In this document: positions 35,714 to 45,900 of the stretch, piece after piece
Position numbering within the stretch: the first letter of the stretch is position 1
Layout of the letters: each line of letters starts with the position of its first letter
Source of the DNA: Pempheris klunzingeri
Lineage: Eukaryota; Chordata; Actinopteri; Acropomatiformes; Pempheridae
Direction of reading: 5' to 3'
Length of the DNA stretch: 64,000 bases
NCBI RefSeq assembly: GCF_042242105.1
Contig: NC_092029.1
Span: 8,991,885 to 9,055,884 of the forward strand
The notes under the pieces: model-generated
The model's database searches: none
Told to the model about the DNA's origin: nothing
Seen by the model: the letters and a program-made list of their open reading frames with translations, nothing else
Made by a program: the position numbers and the translations under genes

Positions 35714-37145
35714 AGCCAAAGGCGAGCCTCCTGTGTCCAGAACCATTCATCGGACCATCAGAAGAGGGTTCTGGTAATCTGGAAAAAACCCGGATAATGG
35801 ATTAAAAATCCAAATCTTCCTTCCTCCCTATTTTTCCCACACATTGACTTTCTTTCCTTCTGGCATTTTTTTAAATACTCCTAAGGTTTTAACTCTAGAT
35901 AGAACTCCTCAGTCTGTATAGTTGTTTTCATTGGTAATGTTTTAACCTTTTAAATGCCTGAGTGCTACAACCCTGTATATCCTGACTGCATGGTGACTTC
36001 TTCTATGGATGCCAGTAATCAGTATTAGTCTGAACACCTCATCTCCTGATCAGCCAGCAGCTCTTTAATTGAGACGGTCATCAGCAGGCTCGTGTGAGGG
36101 GAAATGCAGTCCAATCTGTCTCTACAGGTGGAGTTTTTATTTTGAAATCAACTGCATTTGCATCTGTCTAGTTCATGCCTGACGGGGAAAACAAATCCTG
36201 GCAGGATCTCTGACTCTTAAAGTGCCAGCCTGGCCACTGTATCACCCATAAATCCTGTTTTTCCACTTTAGAAACCTTTGCCGTAACGGCACTCGTTTGC
36301 ATCTAATGTCTTGGTAAGGATCAAAGAGCAAACCCTTTTAATTTTAAAATTATGAATCACAGGTCCACCTGTCTCTGCATGTTGATTTTGGGTTTATGCT
36401 CAATTTTAGCTGTTAGTTGAATGTTAAAAATGAGATATTTTGTATATGATTAAGAGAAATTGCACAGTTTTGGGAACTTTTTACTTATCGAAAAAGGGAA
36501 AAAAATCTAAACGACTTGAGAAAGTAAAAGCTGAATGAACAAATATGTAAAGCATATTTTTCTGGAGAGTTGTTTGTAGTGAGATTAGAGACTTACCAGT
36601 AGCCACTTTTGTGACCACATTGACCACGTGATTTTGTAAATTCTGTCCATTGACCTCTGAGCCCTCAAGTAGTGACCGCCATCCCCAACAACTTTATCAC
36701 TCCCCCAGGAGCCGTCATTACAAGAGTCTGCAAATACCTCGTATAACGTTTTTTGCATTAGTACAAAATGGCCAAAGTGGTCGTATCGTTAGATAAGTAG
36801 TGTAGTAAAGGTTCTCTGTACAACATTCAGAACATGAAACTAGCATTAAACAACAGTTCTCTGTGTAAGAAACGATAAGATAAGATACAAAGATACTGAG
36901 AACCTTAAAGATTACTTTAGCTTTGATAACTGTGTAGTTAAGCTTCTGTTAACAGTCGTGTGTTTTCTCTACCTGTGGTGTAAATTCTGTGGTAGCACTT
37001 CACGTGGTGGACGCACTCAAGAGTGCGCCTCACTAGCTGAGGAGTTGAAGCTAGCGGTGCTAAAAGCACGCCAACGTGAAGGTTTGTCGTCATGCATCCT
37101 GTTCCATCTGTTTACCTTAGCGGTCATCATGACTTTAAACAACAT

Positions 37146-37490
37146 TAAAGGGGCATTCCGCTGATTTTCCACAGTACAGTGAGTTTACACGTCATCGCCT
37201 GTGGAATCATCAGGGTCATCTCGGCTTGGGCTTGAGACCACAGATACAGACACACGGTGAGGCACGGAGGTTGAAAGGTGTGGGTGTTTACAGGTGGCAG
37301 ATCGGAGGGTCATGTTGCATTATGGGAATTGTAGGATCCAGTGTGTTGGGAGCTTGGCCCTAAAGGAGTAAGAATATCTCAGCCTCTGCTTCATCGATAT
37401 TGACCACTCCTTTTTTTTTTTTACGTGTCTCTTCCAAGTCTGTCAACTTAATGGCAGTGCAATACTAAATCAGTGGCGCATCCCTTTAAA
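37146..37490. mobile_element. MITE-like element with terminal inverted repeats
   Basis: The left end (about 37146-37168, AAAGGGGCATTCCGCTGATTT) and the right end (about 37468-37490, reverse complement AAAGGGATGCGCCACTGATTT) match at 15 of 21 positions. They enclose about 300 bases with no coding frame, including GCATTATGGGAATTGTAGGA. Short length, inverted ends and lack of an ORF indicate a non-autonomous DNA transposon remnant. A similar left end is seen at about 49380. Confidence 0.5.
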
Positions 37491-38855
37491 ACCACCAATC
37501 TAGCACTGATGTCGGCGAGTTGGTACGCTAAAATCTTCAGATCACCAGCTACTACAGGTGCAACACACACTGTCAGATCAGGTCTAGTCTAGCTCTCAGG
37601 TACGATCATCAGTATTAGTAGTTTAAAATCTTGTTGAGAAAGGTACTGACATTCCTGAGCCTCTGTATGTTTCTGGACACTTTTTATCAGCTAGACGTCA
37701 ACTTGCTGCACTTTTATCTTTTCACACAAGAGTTCCTCGAAATACCTGGACGAGCAGGTGGAGGTAATCATGGTAGCCTCTCGACTAAATCAGGGTAGCA
37801 TTACATTAATTCAATTCAATGCTTTAAGTCCTAGACTGTGCGTAGTAGTAGGTGAAGCGAGCAGCTGAATGACACAGGCTGCAGTAGCATCCGCTTGGTG
37901 TAGCCGCCTACTGACGATGGCGTAGATGCAGTTGAAACATTTGGCGGCAAACTCTTTTCAAAAACTGGTCACAGTTTTTAAGCGTGTGTCTCATGCGTGT
38001 GGCCAGAAGAAAAGGGGTGTGATAAAGTTCGTGGATGTTGGGAAAGATTGCACAAAGGGGTTGCTTAGATTTGAGGGGTCCATTTATTCTTTTGTAAAGG
38101 AAGACAAACGCTTGTAGTGCTACATGTAACTATTTATATGTCACTGTTGTTTCTAGCGTTTCCCAGCTTTGAAGACATTTGCATCCTTGCATGTGCTACG
38201 TGCACTTTAGCGCTGCAGACGCATTTCTAACAATGATTAATTTGTTTAGGGACATGATGTTATCACACTAAAGGGACAAGTGCATGTCGCAATGGAATGC
38301 AGAAAACCTCAAAGCGAATAATTAAACTGTGAGAAAGATATTAAAGGACAAAGTTAAACATCAGAAAGCTTGATGAGATGAAACACACGAGACATGATTT
38401 GAAGAAAGCATCCCCCAATCGATTATAATCTTACAAAAGCGTAAATGAAAATGGTTACAACAGCGACTGTAAATCTATTTTTTGTTATAATGAAATGGCA
38501 GCATGAAGGGAAGGCACTAGAGGATCTCGTCTCAGGCTGGAGCCCCTCGCCTGGTCTGTTGTTAGCAGACATATCAGTGTAACTAAGATTTAGAGATTTA
38601 TATTTATATATGTACAACAAAACAACAGCAGAAGAGGCTGCCTTTGTAAATGCCTGAACCTTTTTGTACATTAAACCAACTCCTTTTATGTTTTTAATGC
38701 AATATAATTCCCCAGTTTGGGGTTTTATGTTTACTGTCTCATGTGGTACTGCAGTACAGTGTATTAATTTATTATGTAAATGTTCATTTTGTAACCATAT
38801 TATTGACTGTCATGGTACAAGTGTTTGTGCCCACATTGCATTGCAACTCATTTAA

Positions 38856-38861
38856 AATAAA
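38856..38861 (+). terminator. fez2: fez2 polyA signal candidate
   Basis: AATAAA (in TTTAAAATAAATTAATATG) followed 40 bases later by GT-rich sequence and then a long GT microsatellite from 38902, a plausible downstream GU-rich element. Confidence 0.5.
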
Positions 38862-38901
38862 TTAATATGTGAAGACTTTTATGTGGTTTGGCTCACTGTG
38901 A

Positions 38902-38920
38902 GGTGTGTGTGTGTGTGTGT

Positions 38921-38954
<34 letters not shown>

Positions 38955-38961
38955 CTGTGTG
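38902..38961. repeat. (GT)n microsatellite
   Basis: Interrupted GT dinucleotide run with GTCTGT interruptions, just downstream of the fez2 polyA signal. Confidence 0.9.
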
Positions 38962-40166
38962 TTTAACCTGTCAAACAAATGTACCACAGTTTTGTTAGAG
39001 CTGTTCTTTACCCACAAACGTCACCGTCCTGTGAAAACCACGTATCCCCTAAACGTAAACTTCTAATCATTCAGGAAAAACAGGTCTGTGTTTAGCTTTG
39101 TGACAATTTCAAATAACACACTGGGTTATTTTATGTTTATATATTTTAGGAAATGAGGGATTAACTCAGTCTATAAAGAAATACTTGGAGATGGATGTTT
39201 TTCACTGAACACTGGCAGCATTGACACAGGTGGAATTATTTTAATTAATGATGATTTGTATCTTATAAAAGAAAACAAGCAGCTTAAATGTTTTTCTTAA
39301 CCTGAAAATTGAAATGTGAGAATTGCTCAAGTCCTTCTTCATAACTTTAATACCTTATTATGGAAGTGTTTCTTGACAGCTACTCATGAATATTTTTTAA
39401 TAATTCACACTCTTTTCTTGAAGTTTTAGTACATTGAGCTGGTTGTGAATCATTTGCTGTATTTAATCAAAACTGTGAGGCAGCTATGTATTAGTCAACC
39501 AGGTTTTGTCCCTTTTTTAAAAAACTCTTTTCATCTAAAACTGTACGTGTCAATACTGAAATCAATAATATTGGATACCACCATGTGACCGGACTAAATT
39601 TTTGTAATGCGCTAACGTCATCATTGAACTTCTGGCGAAATGTCTCAAAATACAATACAACACAGGAGGAAAGAAAAGCCCGTTCCTTGCATGCTCCTCT
39701 CAGTTACTATTAACTTAATGGCACTTGCAAGCTGGATCCACCAGATCAAAGTCTCCTTGGATTCACTGGACAGACAGTGTAGGTTCATAACAGGTTTTGC
39801 TCTTCCATAAACCAAAAAGCATCCAAAGATGTGAAGATAACTACAAAACGTTCCAGCCATGGAGAAGTGATTGAAAGTGAATCTGTCTCTAAAATAGGAT
39901 TTTAAAAAAATGTTAATTAAAGTATTATAAAAATGACCAGATAAAAGTACTCGCTCGGGAGAGAAAAACATAGAACAAAGGCTCCTGTTAGACTTCATCT
40001 TGCCGCATTTGCTCCAGTGATCTTGTCATGAGTCACGTTTGGCTCCTCTTCCTTCATTTTTCATCATCAGAAAGAAGAAACTTCACCCCGGCTGCGTCTC
40101 TTAACAGCTCAAGACTTGAGAGGAAACGTCCAGAGCCAGTTGGGTTCAAAGGTCGTCCACATAGGG
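38962..40166. other. Spacer and probable 3' UTR of the usherin-like gene
   Basis: Between the convergent fez2 and usherin-like genes. AT-rich with no coding frame of credible character. The part next to 40166 is presumably the 3' UTR of the minus-strand gene. Its polyA site was not pinned down; TTTAAT (ATTAAA on the minus strand) near 39240 is only a weak candidate. Confidence 0.45.
39021..39120. repeat. Diverged copy of the 54.4 kb palindromic element (tentative)
   Basis: GTCCTGTGAAAACCACGTATC at 39026-39046 matches the 26-base terminal repeat of the element at 54364-54493 with one or two changes. A later TTTAGCTTTGTGACAATTTC resembles its internal CTTAGCTCATGACAAGTTTC. The right end is too diverged to define. 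Confidence 0.4.
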
Positions 40167-41718
40167 TCACAGGTTGGTGTCAGTGAACATGGTGTGCTCC
40201 TTCCTCACGGTGCTGAAACCTTTGATGGTGTCAACAAATTCCTCATCGTCCATAAACTGTGAGGGAGAAGAGCGAAGCTTGTTTAATGCAGATTCACAGG
40301 GCGGGAAATACACGTTTTTGCTTTTTTAAATAGGCGTTTTTATGTCTGTGTAAATGTCAAAGTGTGTACAAACATTTGTTAAAATGAGATTCTGGAAGTG
40401 CTGGAAAATACTATGAAATAGGTTTCTCTGTAATGTGACTGTGTTAACAGAGAGGTCTGAGCAGGTTCAGCATACGTTTTTGGGGTCTCTCACCATCCCA
40501 CTGTCATGGCCTGAAATGTTTGGGTCCCACGGTTCGTCGTCTCCTGTGAGGGACTTCCCGTCCATCACCTGGCTGACGCTGCGCCTCAGGGAGTTCACAC
40601 TGAGGATGCCCAGCTCGCCCTGCGGTGGGACCTCATCCACAGGCTCACATTTAGCTTCCACCACTTCCTGGAGGGAAACGAAGGAGTACATGTTTGTGTA
40701 GTGGGTATGTGCAGCCACGGGGTTTTTTGTATGTGTTGGTGAAGCTCTGGTTTTTACCTCTATCTTCATGGTGAAGCCCTTGAGGGTTACGCTGTTGGAG
40801 AAGCCTGTTGTGTCAGGTACAGTGTCAAACTGGAGAGGAGAGTGAGGGAGACTTTAACATGAGGGAGAAAAGCAATGTACAATAAAAAAAATGTCCTGCA
40901 GTGTTCAAAAATGAGACACAAATATAACTCCATAGACCGCATAGAGTTGACTTTAATCATCCCTGTGTTGGAGATGGTCCATAATCAAGTGCCCACTGTG
41001 CATCATACATTTCCTTACTCCTTTATTATAAGGGTGTTCTCTGAGATTAAAAATCTACCTAATTGTAACAAAATGTAACATATTATGAATTTAGCACTGT
41101 TAAAAAATACATTGATACATATCTTTACAGCAGATATTTTAACTCCTTTGCAGGTATCAATAACAGTAATTAATTCATGAATTTATAACAATAACGGTGG
41201 CTGCATTCCATTTAGCTGGTCCAGTAGAGGAGCCCTGGTGTTGTGGGTTCAGGCTACACTTCATTGTTTTTAGCTACAGGTGTACTTTCCCTCCATGCAG
41301 AGATTAGTCAGTGAATGCCTCCTCACCAGAACAGAGCTGCTAGCTGGATAAACAGCCATGCGGCTCCTCTTCTGCGTGGGCAGGACCACCAGCGGGGGTC
41401 TCTCTCTGGTGAAGGGAGGCTTGCTCAGGGCCTGGTGCAGGATCATGGATGGAGAAGAGATTTAAAGGTGTGATGCTGACCTGTGATGTTGCTATCATTG
41501 CTCTCCCGGCGGTCACATACTGTATAACACAGAGTAGCTGTCCCTTACCTTGTGAAGCATGACACCTAACATGACGGCCAGCAGCAGCAGGGCGATGCCT
41601 GCCATCACTGCAATGAACCACAGCTCCCGGATGACCGGCTGGTCTGCCTGACCTCCCTCTGCCCGCTCACCACCCCCTCCTCCTCCTCCTCCTCCAGGAG
41701 GAGTAGGGCTCGGTGAAT
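40167..41718 (-). CDS. ush2a: Usherin C-terminal part: transmembrane segment, cytoplasmic tail, PDZ-binding end (5 exons, 5' end not found)
   Basis: Usherin is a giant (about 5200 aa in human) single-pass protein of photoreceptors and hair cells. Only its last part is seen here. Minus-strand exons, 5' to 3': 41718-41549, 41431-41327, 40829-40758, 40667-40494, 40256-40167. Splice sites are all GT/AG and the frame stays open for 203 codons plus stop. The first exon encodes a Gly-rich juxtamembrane stretch and one membrane helix (ELWFIAVMAGIALLLLAVML). The second has FTRERPPLV, which I recall as RERPPLV in human usherin. The fourth has LRRSVSQVMD and ISGHDSGM (human LHRSVSQLMD, MGHNSGL). The last has FVDTIKGFSTVRKE and ends FTDTNL (human FTDTHL), a class I PDZ-binding end of the type that binds harmonin and whirlin. 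The first exon needs one upstream base (phase 1). No fibronectin or laminin domain was found upstream on this strand before esrrg. Identity is well supported; whether the gene is functional is unknown. Confidence 0.85.
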
Positions 41719-41764
41719 CTGCAGGAATGGACACACATGCAAGGATCTGCCTCTGAAATAACAT
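41719..41764 (-). other. Possible alternative start region of a short usherin-tail protein
   Basis: Reading straight through the first exon's acceptor, the frame stays open upstream to an ATG at 41764-41762. Unspliced initiation here would give MLFQRQILACVSIPAD joined to the membrane segment, for a protein of about 218 residues. This is a possibility allowed by the sequence. A spliced upstream exon is equally open. Confidence 0.3.
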
Positions 41765-42349
41765 TTGATTGTAGATACGAAATGTCTGACGCCCAGAACA
41801 AAGTATCTCCCCACAATCTACTATTAACTGAAGTTTCGTCAGACGCCTAAACGTCTCTTTGCTAAACGAGCATATCTTTTTCTGTCAAAACTTCCCTTTT
41901 CCTATATTCTTTACTTTTGATAGGAGCATGTCACAAGTCAACACTGCGAGAAAGAAAGACGATCACTCATGTGCTGTGGAAGAGATAACACTGTAACTGG
42001 AGACATATTTGTTCTTGTGGCCTAGTTTCTGGCCTGCAGATAGCACCACACTCCTTAATCAGCCACTTGTATCCATTTATAGCTCTATAGAGTTAAATAT
42101 GGAGAGTCTGTGGATGCATGGTGGTAGATTACACAGAAGGAACGTTAATAATTAATCACTAACCGACAATAAGAATCCAACAGTTAAAAAATATATTAAT
42201 GTTACTTACAGAGAGCTTGTACAAAGTATATGAACAATATAAATTAGTAAAAGTACAATGTTAATGAACACATGAGTGTTTACAGTATTTATATAAATTA
42301 TAGACCAGAGTTTGGCATTTGGAAAGGTTTGCCTCCTGAAGTAGTCCGC

Positions 42350-42517
42350 ACTGTTCAGGGTGGAGAACTCCATCTACTACTGACACAGACACAGAGAAAT
42401 GGTTTGCTGATAAGAGCTGCCGTGTGGAGAGGAGCACAGATCCACACTGTGGCCTCTATCTCATGTGTTCATTTAACTTACATGTTAATTTAGCTCATGT
42501 GTTCATCAGCACTGTAC
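42350..42517 (+). repeat. Dispersed repeat, copy 2 (partner at 9455-9540)
   Basis: TTCAGGGTGGAGAACTCC, CTACTACTG and GACACAGAGA followed by TGTTCATCAGCACTGTAC repeat the order seen at 9455-9540. This copy has about 80 extra internal bases. Confidence 0.6.
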
Positions 42518-42851
42518 CTTTTCTGCTTTGTATTGTTTGTATATATAGTACTTGCAGAACATAAGCAACAATATATATTATATGTACAATGTAGTACAGT
42601 GTGTAACTGATCAATTTCTTATTGTTAACAATTAAACTGTTATTTATTAACATCCCTGTCACGCAGTATATTGACAGGCCTCGAAGGCAACATGGAGCTG
42701 CATAATGAATATAATAACACCAATATTTCATGCTCCTTTCCAGCATGTTCTAGGAACAGCTGCTACAGCCACATCTGGTGTCCAAATATAGTTTAGAAAA
42801 TCCTGTTTTTAGAGGTGAGAGAGAGCAGTGGGAGTCCACCCAGAGACTCAC

Positions 42852-42937
42852 CAGTGCTGAGGTCCGTGGTTCGGCCTGTGGTGGGGGTGCTGGCAGCCCC
42901 TCGCTGTGGAAGACCTGCCGCTCGTTTAGGATCACAC
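42852..42937 (-). other. Candidate extra upstream exon of the usherin-like gene (weak)
   Basis: On the minus strand an 86-base segment ends in a strong GTGAGT donor and starts after an AACAG acceptor that has little pyrimidine tract. Read in the phase that the next exon (41718) demands, it has no stop and is Thr/Pro/Arg-rich (ending STPTTGRTTDLSTD, continuing into SPSPTPPGG), which would suit a stalk before the membrane. It would itself need two bases from a further upstream exon that I did not find. Confidence 0.25.
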
Positions 42938-45900
42938 CTGTTACCCCATCAATATTTTACACCTGATACTTTTCCTCGCAGACTTGCTCTCTGCGACAGC
43001 ACACAGATGAGGAGACACTTATTAAAAGTGTTGGATCCCTCCATGTCTCCTTCCCTGCCCTGACGTTAGTGTTTCCTAAAGAGAAAGAGGAGTGAACTTA
43101 GTATCTTGTACGAAGAGCCACGAACAAACTGCATGTGTGTTCCTTTAACGCTCCAAAACTCCCATCAACCTTTGCTGTTCTTCAGCAGTGCCATGGTAAC
43201 AGCCAGGTGTCAGGTTGCAGTTTACCTGAAGTGTCATGGTAGCAGTTATATCACCCCTCTGATCTTAGGGTGCCCTGTTTGTGTGGTGTGACCCATCAGT
43301 CATGTTGAGTTATTCTATTGTATAGTGTTAGTAAAAAGAATTTGTAGTAGTTCGTGACTCAGTCCCAGTGTAGTGCATTTTTCCTGTGGTTGGGCCTAAA
43401 TTCATTACAGTATGTGGCTACAAATGCTAATTAATGCATTAATTATCTTAATGACCTCTTTGGCAAAAGCAATCAGCTTATAATGAGTCTGTACATTTAG
43501 AGGAGGAAGTCCTCTTTTCTCTCTCAAACAATGATAATGAAACTATATATCTTGGCTTTTATGCCTTCCAACAAATCACATGTCTTACGCCACATGTAAT
43601 GACAAAAAAAAAGCTTTAATGTTAGTTGAGTATGATAGTGTTTATAGTGCGTCTTTGGCTCCAATAGCCCGGCTGAAATTGTTACAAGTCACATATGAGA
43701 GGAAATATCTTCAGCCTGTCAGTGCTGACTTGAAAAGGAAGGGAACACATTTCACTCAACGTCTCCAGCTTACTTACCTTCACCCAACATAGGCTTTAAT
43801 TGTTTCTGAGAATAACATGATCTCTTTGCCCAAACCAAACACTCAGCACTCGGTGTTTCTTGCGACGTGCTGTATAACCACATGATGGCGCTAAGCAGCA
43901 GCATCTGGCTGTGTTGTTGCCCGTCAAGTATGAGTTAAGGGCAGCAGAGAAGAAGCTTAATATGCAAGCACAGCTGCAGTGGCCCTCATCGTCAGTCCCA
44001 GCTAATGCTGCACTGCACTCTCATGCTTTGCTGCCCACAGGTGCTGCTTGAATGCACACACTCCTTTTGTCTCCTCCATCAGGATGAAGCAGCGCAGTTA
44101 CAGTGAGCTGAAGCTGATGTGCAGAAAAAGTGACTTCTCTCTGATGTCCTCAAGTGACCTCTAACTGTATGCGTACAGTTGTCCGTCTGCTGTGGGGGAT
44201 GATTGAGAATGACAGGCACGGGGTGCAGCAGCAGATTTAGGAACAGTTTGTCGGGGTGTTCGTGGTAGCGCCACAGGACGCCATAAAACTTTTAAACATG
44301 TGAGCAGCATCCTGGGATGATTCGAGGAGGCTGCATCAGGACCAGCTCTGTGGTCGACTTTTGTTCTTCTACTTTAGCAAGTCTAAATTAAACATGAATC
44401 TCTATGGTGTAACAGACAACGGGGACTCACAGACAACAATATTTGAAAATGATATGATTAGAATAGGCTACGCTCCCACTTCCTGTTAAAGCGCCCTCTC
44501 ATTTTTATTTTATTTGTGACTTCATGTAGATGTTTGACCTTCGCTGTGTAAAATGATATACATTTTCAGTCAGAAAATGTTATTTCAGTCCAATGAGAAA
44601 ATTCTCAGACCAATTCATAATCCATTAGAGATAAAGTTGTTTTAATTACTTTTAGATACTTACATCTCTGTGACAAAATAATTGAAATCAGAATAAAGTC
44701 ACTGTTTTTTTTTATCATTGCATCATTTTTTACAGACATGATCACCACAGTCATTTCAGGAACATTTTTATGAGGTGAAACCCAACAGAGTTAAGGTACA
44801 TTGCCCTCAAAATAACAAGGACAACTTAATGTTTGCGAACAATGTCGCCACATGATAATGCTACCAAAACAAAGTTATCATTTAATATTTTCTTGAAGCC
44901 ATCGGCCCCCGGTTTCAGACATCACCACTCTGTATTGGAGGGGCCTCCCCCACATTAACTAACAGCTCATTTGATTTATTTTTACAGACGAGCTCTCCTG
45001 CATCTAATACCCTAATCAGCATTCATACCTTGCTGTGATGATTCGGGACAATGCTTTTTTATTGAGGAAGTGATCTCACCCTTGAGTGCCAGAATCAGCC
45101 TTTTTTTACAGCCCATCTCCTCAGGGCCTCATCCATCACCAAGGTGTCTGGGCGACACGGCCACTAGACACATACTAACTCATTTAAGGAGAAGGACGTA
45201 CAGGGATATATCACTCAAGATCACTAACTCACTTACTGACGGCTGATGTGGTGAAACATCTCCAGCTTGTTCCAGATCCCTCGGTGGAGTTTCAACCACA
45301 AGTAAATAAGCAGATTATTTAGCTTCTGCTGACAGATAAGGGAGATAAAGGACAAATGAGTTCCCTTGGATTTAGATTTTTACTTCTATATATTCGTCCA
45401 TTTTTATTCTTCAGGTTTTGCTGGCATTCTCTCCGCTCATCTCCTCTCCCCGTACATATTAACAAGAGCACATGCTTCATGTTACAGAACCAATTCTGAC
45501 TGATTGCTACTGAAAGCTGCATGTCTCTCCAGTTAATACTTCCTTTATCCACTGTAAACTCAATCAAAAACCATGTAATCCTACAAAATATCTGCGCGTT
45601 CAATCACCAGTCTAATAAAGGCAGAGCATCGCTCATCACCGCAATAATTTCCAATTACATTTTCAAAATGAGTAGTGTGAGAACGTCGCTGTAAGAAATA
45701 TTGGTGACACTTTAGTTTAAGCCCCTATTTAGCATTTCTAAGCAGTATATAAACAATTAAAGTGTCCATAAGTATGATCAAAGACTAAATGCTAACATCA
45801 GTGGTGTCACCAGTCAGACAACTCACTCAGCAATATGAGTTATCTAAAGTGATGTCTAACATCAGCCACCATTAGTTACTTGTCATACCAGACTGAGTCA

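Larger units (their letters stand above)
35714..38875 (+). other. fez2: fez2 3' UTR (probable, long)
   Basis: From the stop codon to an AATAAA at 38856-38861 there is no exon-like or coding sequence on either strand. A 3' UTR of about 3.1 kb is the simplest reading. A MITE-like element (37146-37490) is embedded in it. The true end could be earlier if a variant hexamer is used. Confidence 0.45.
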
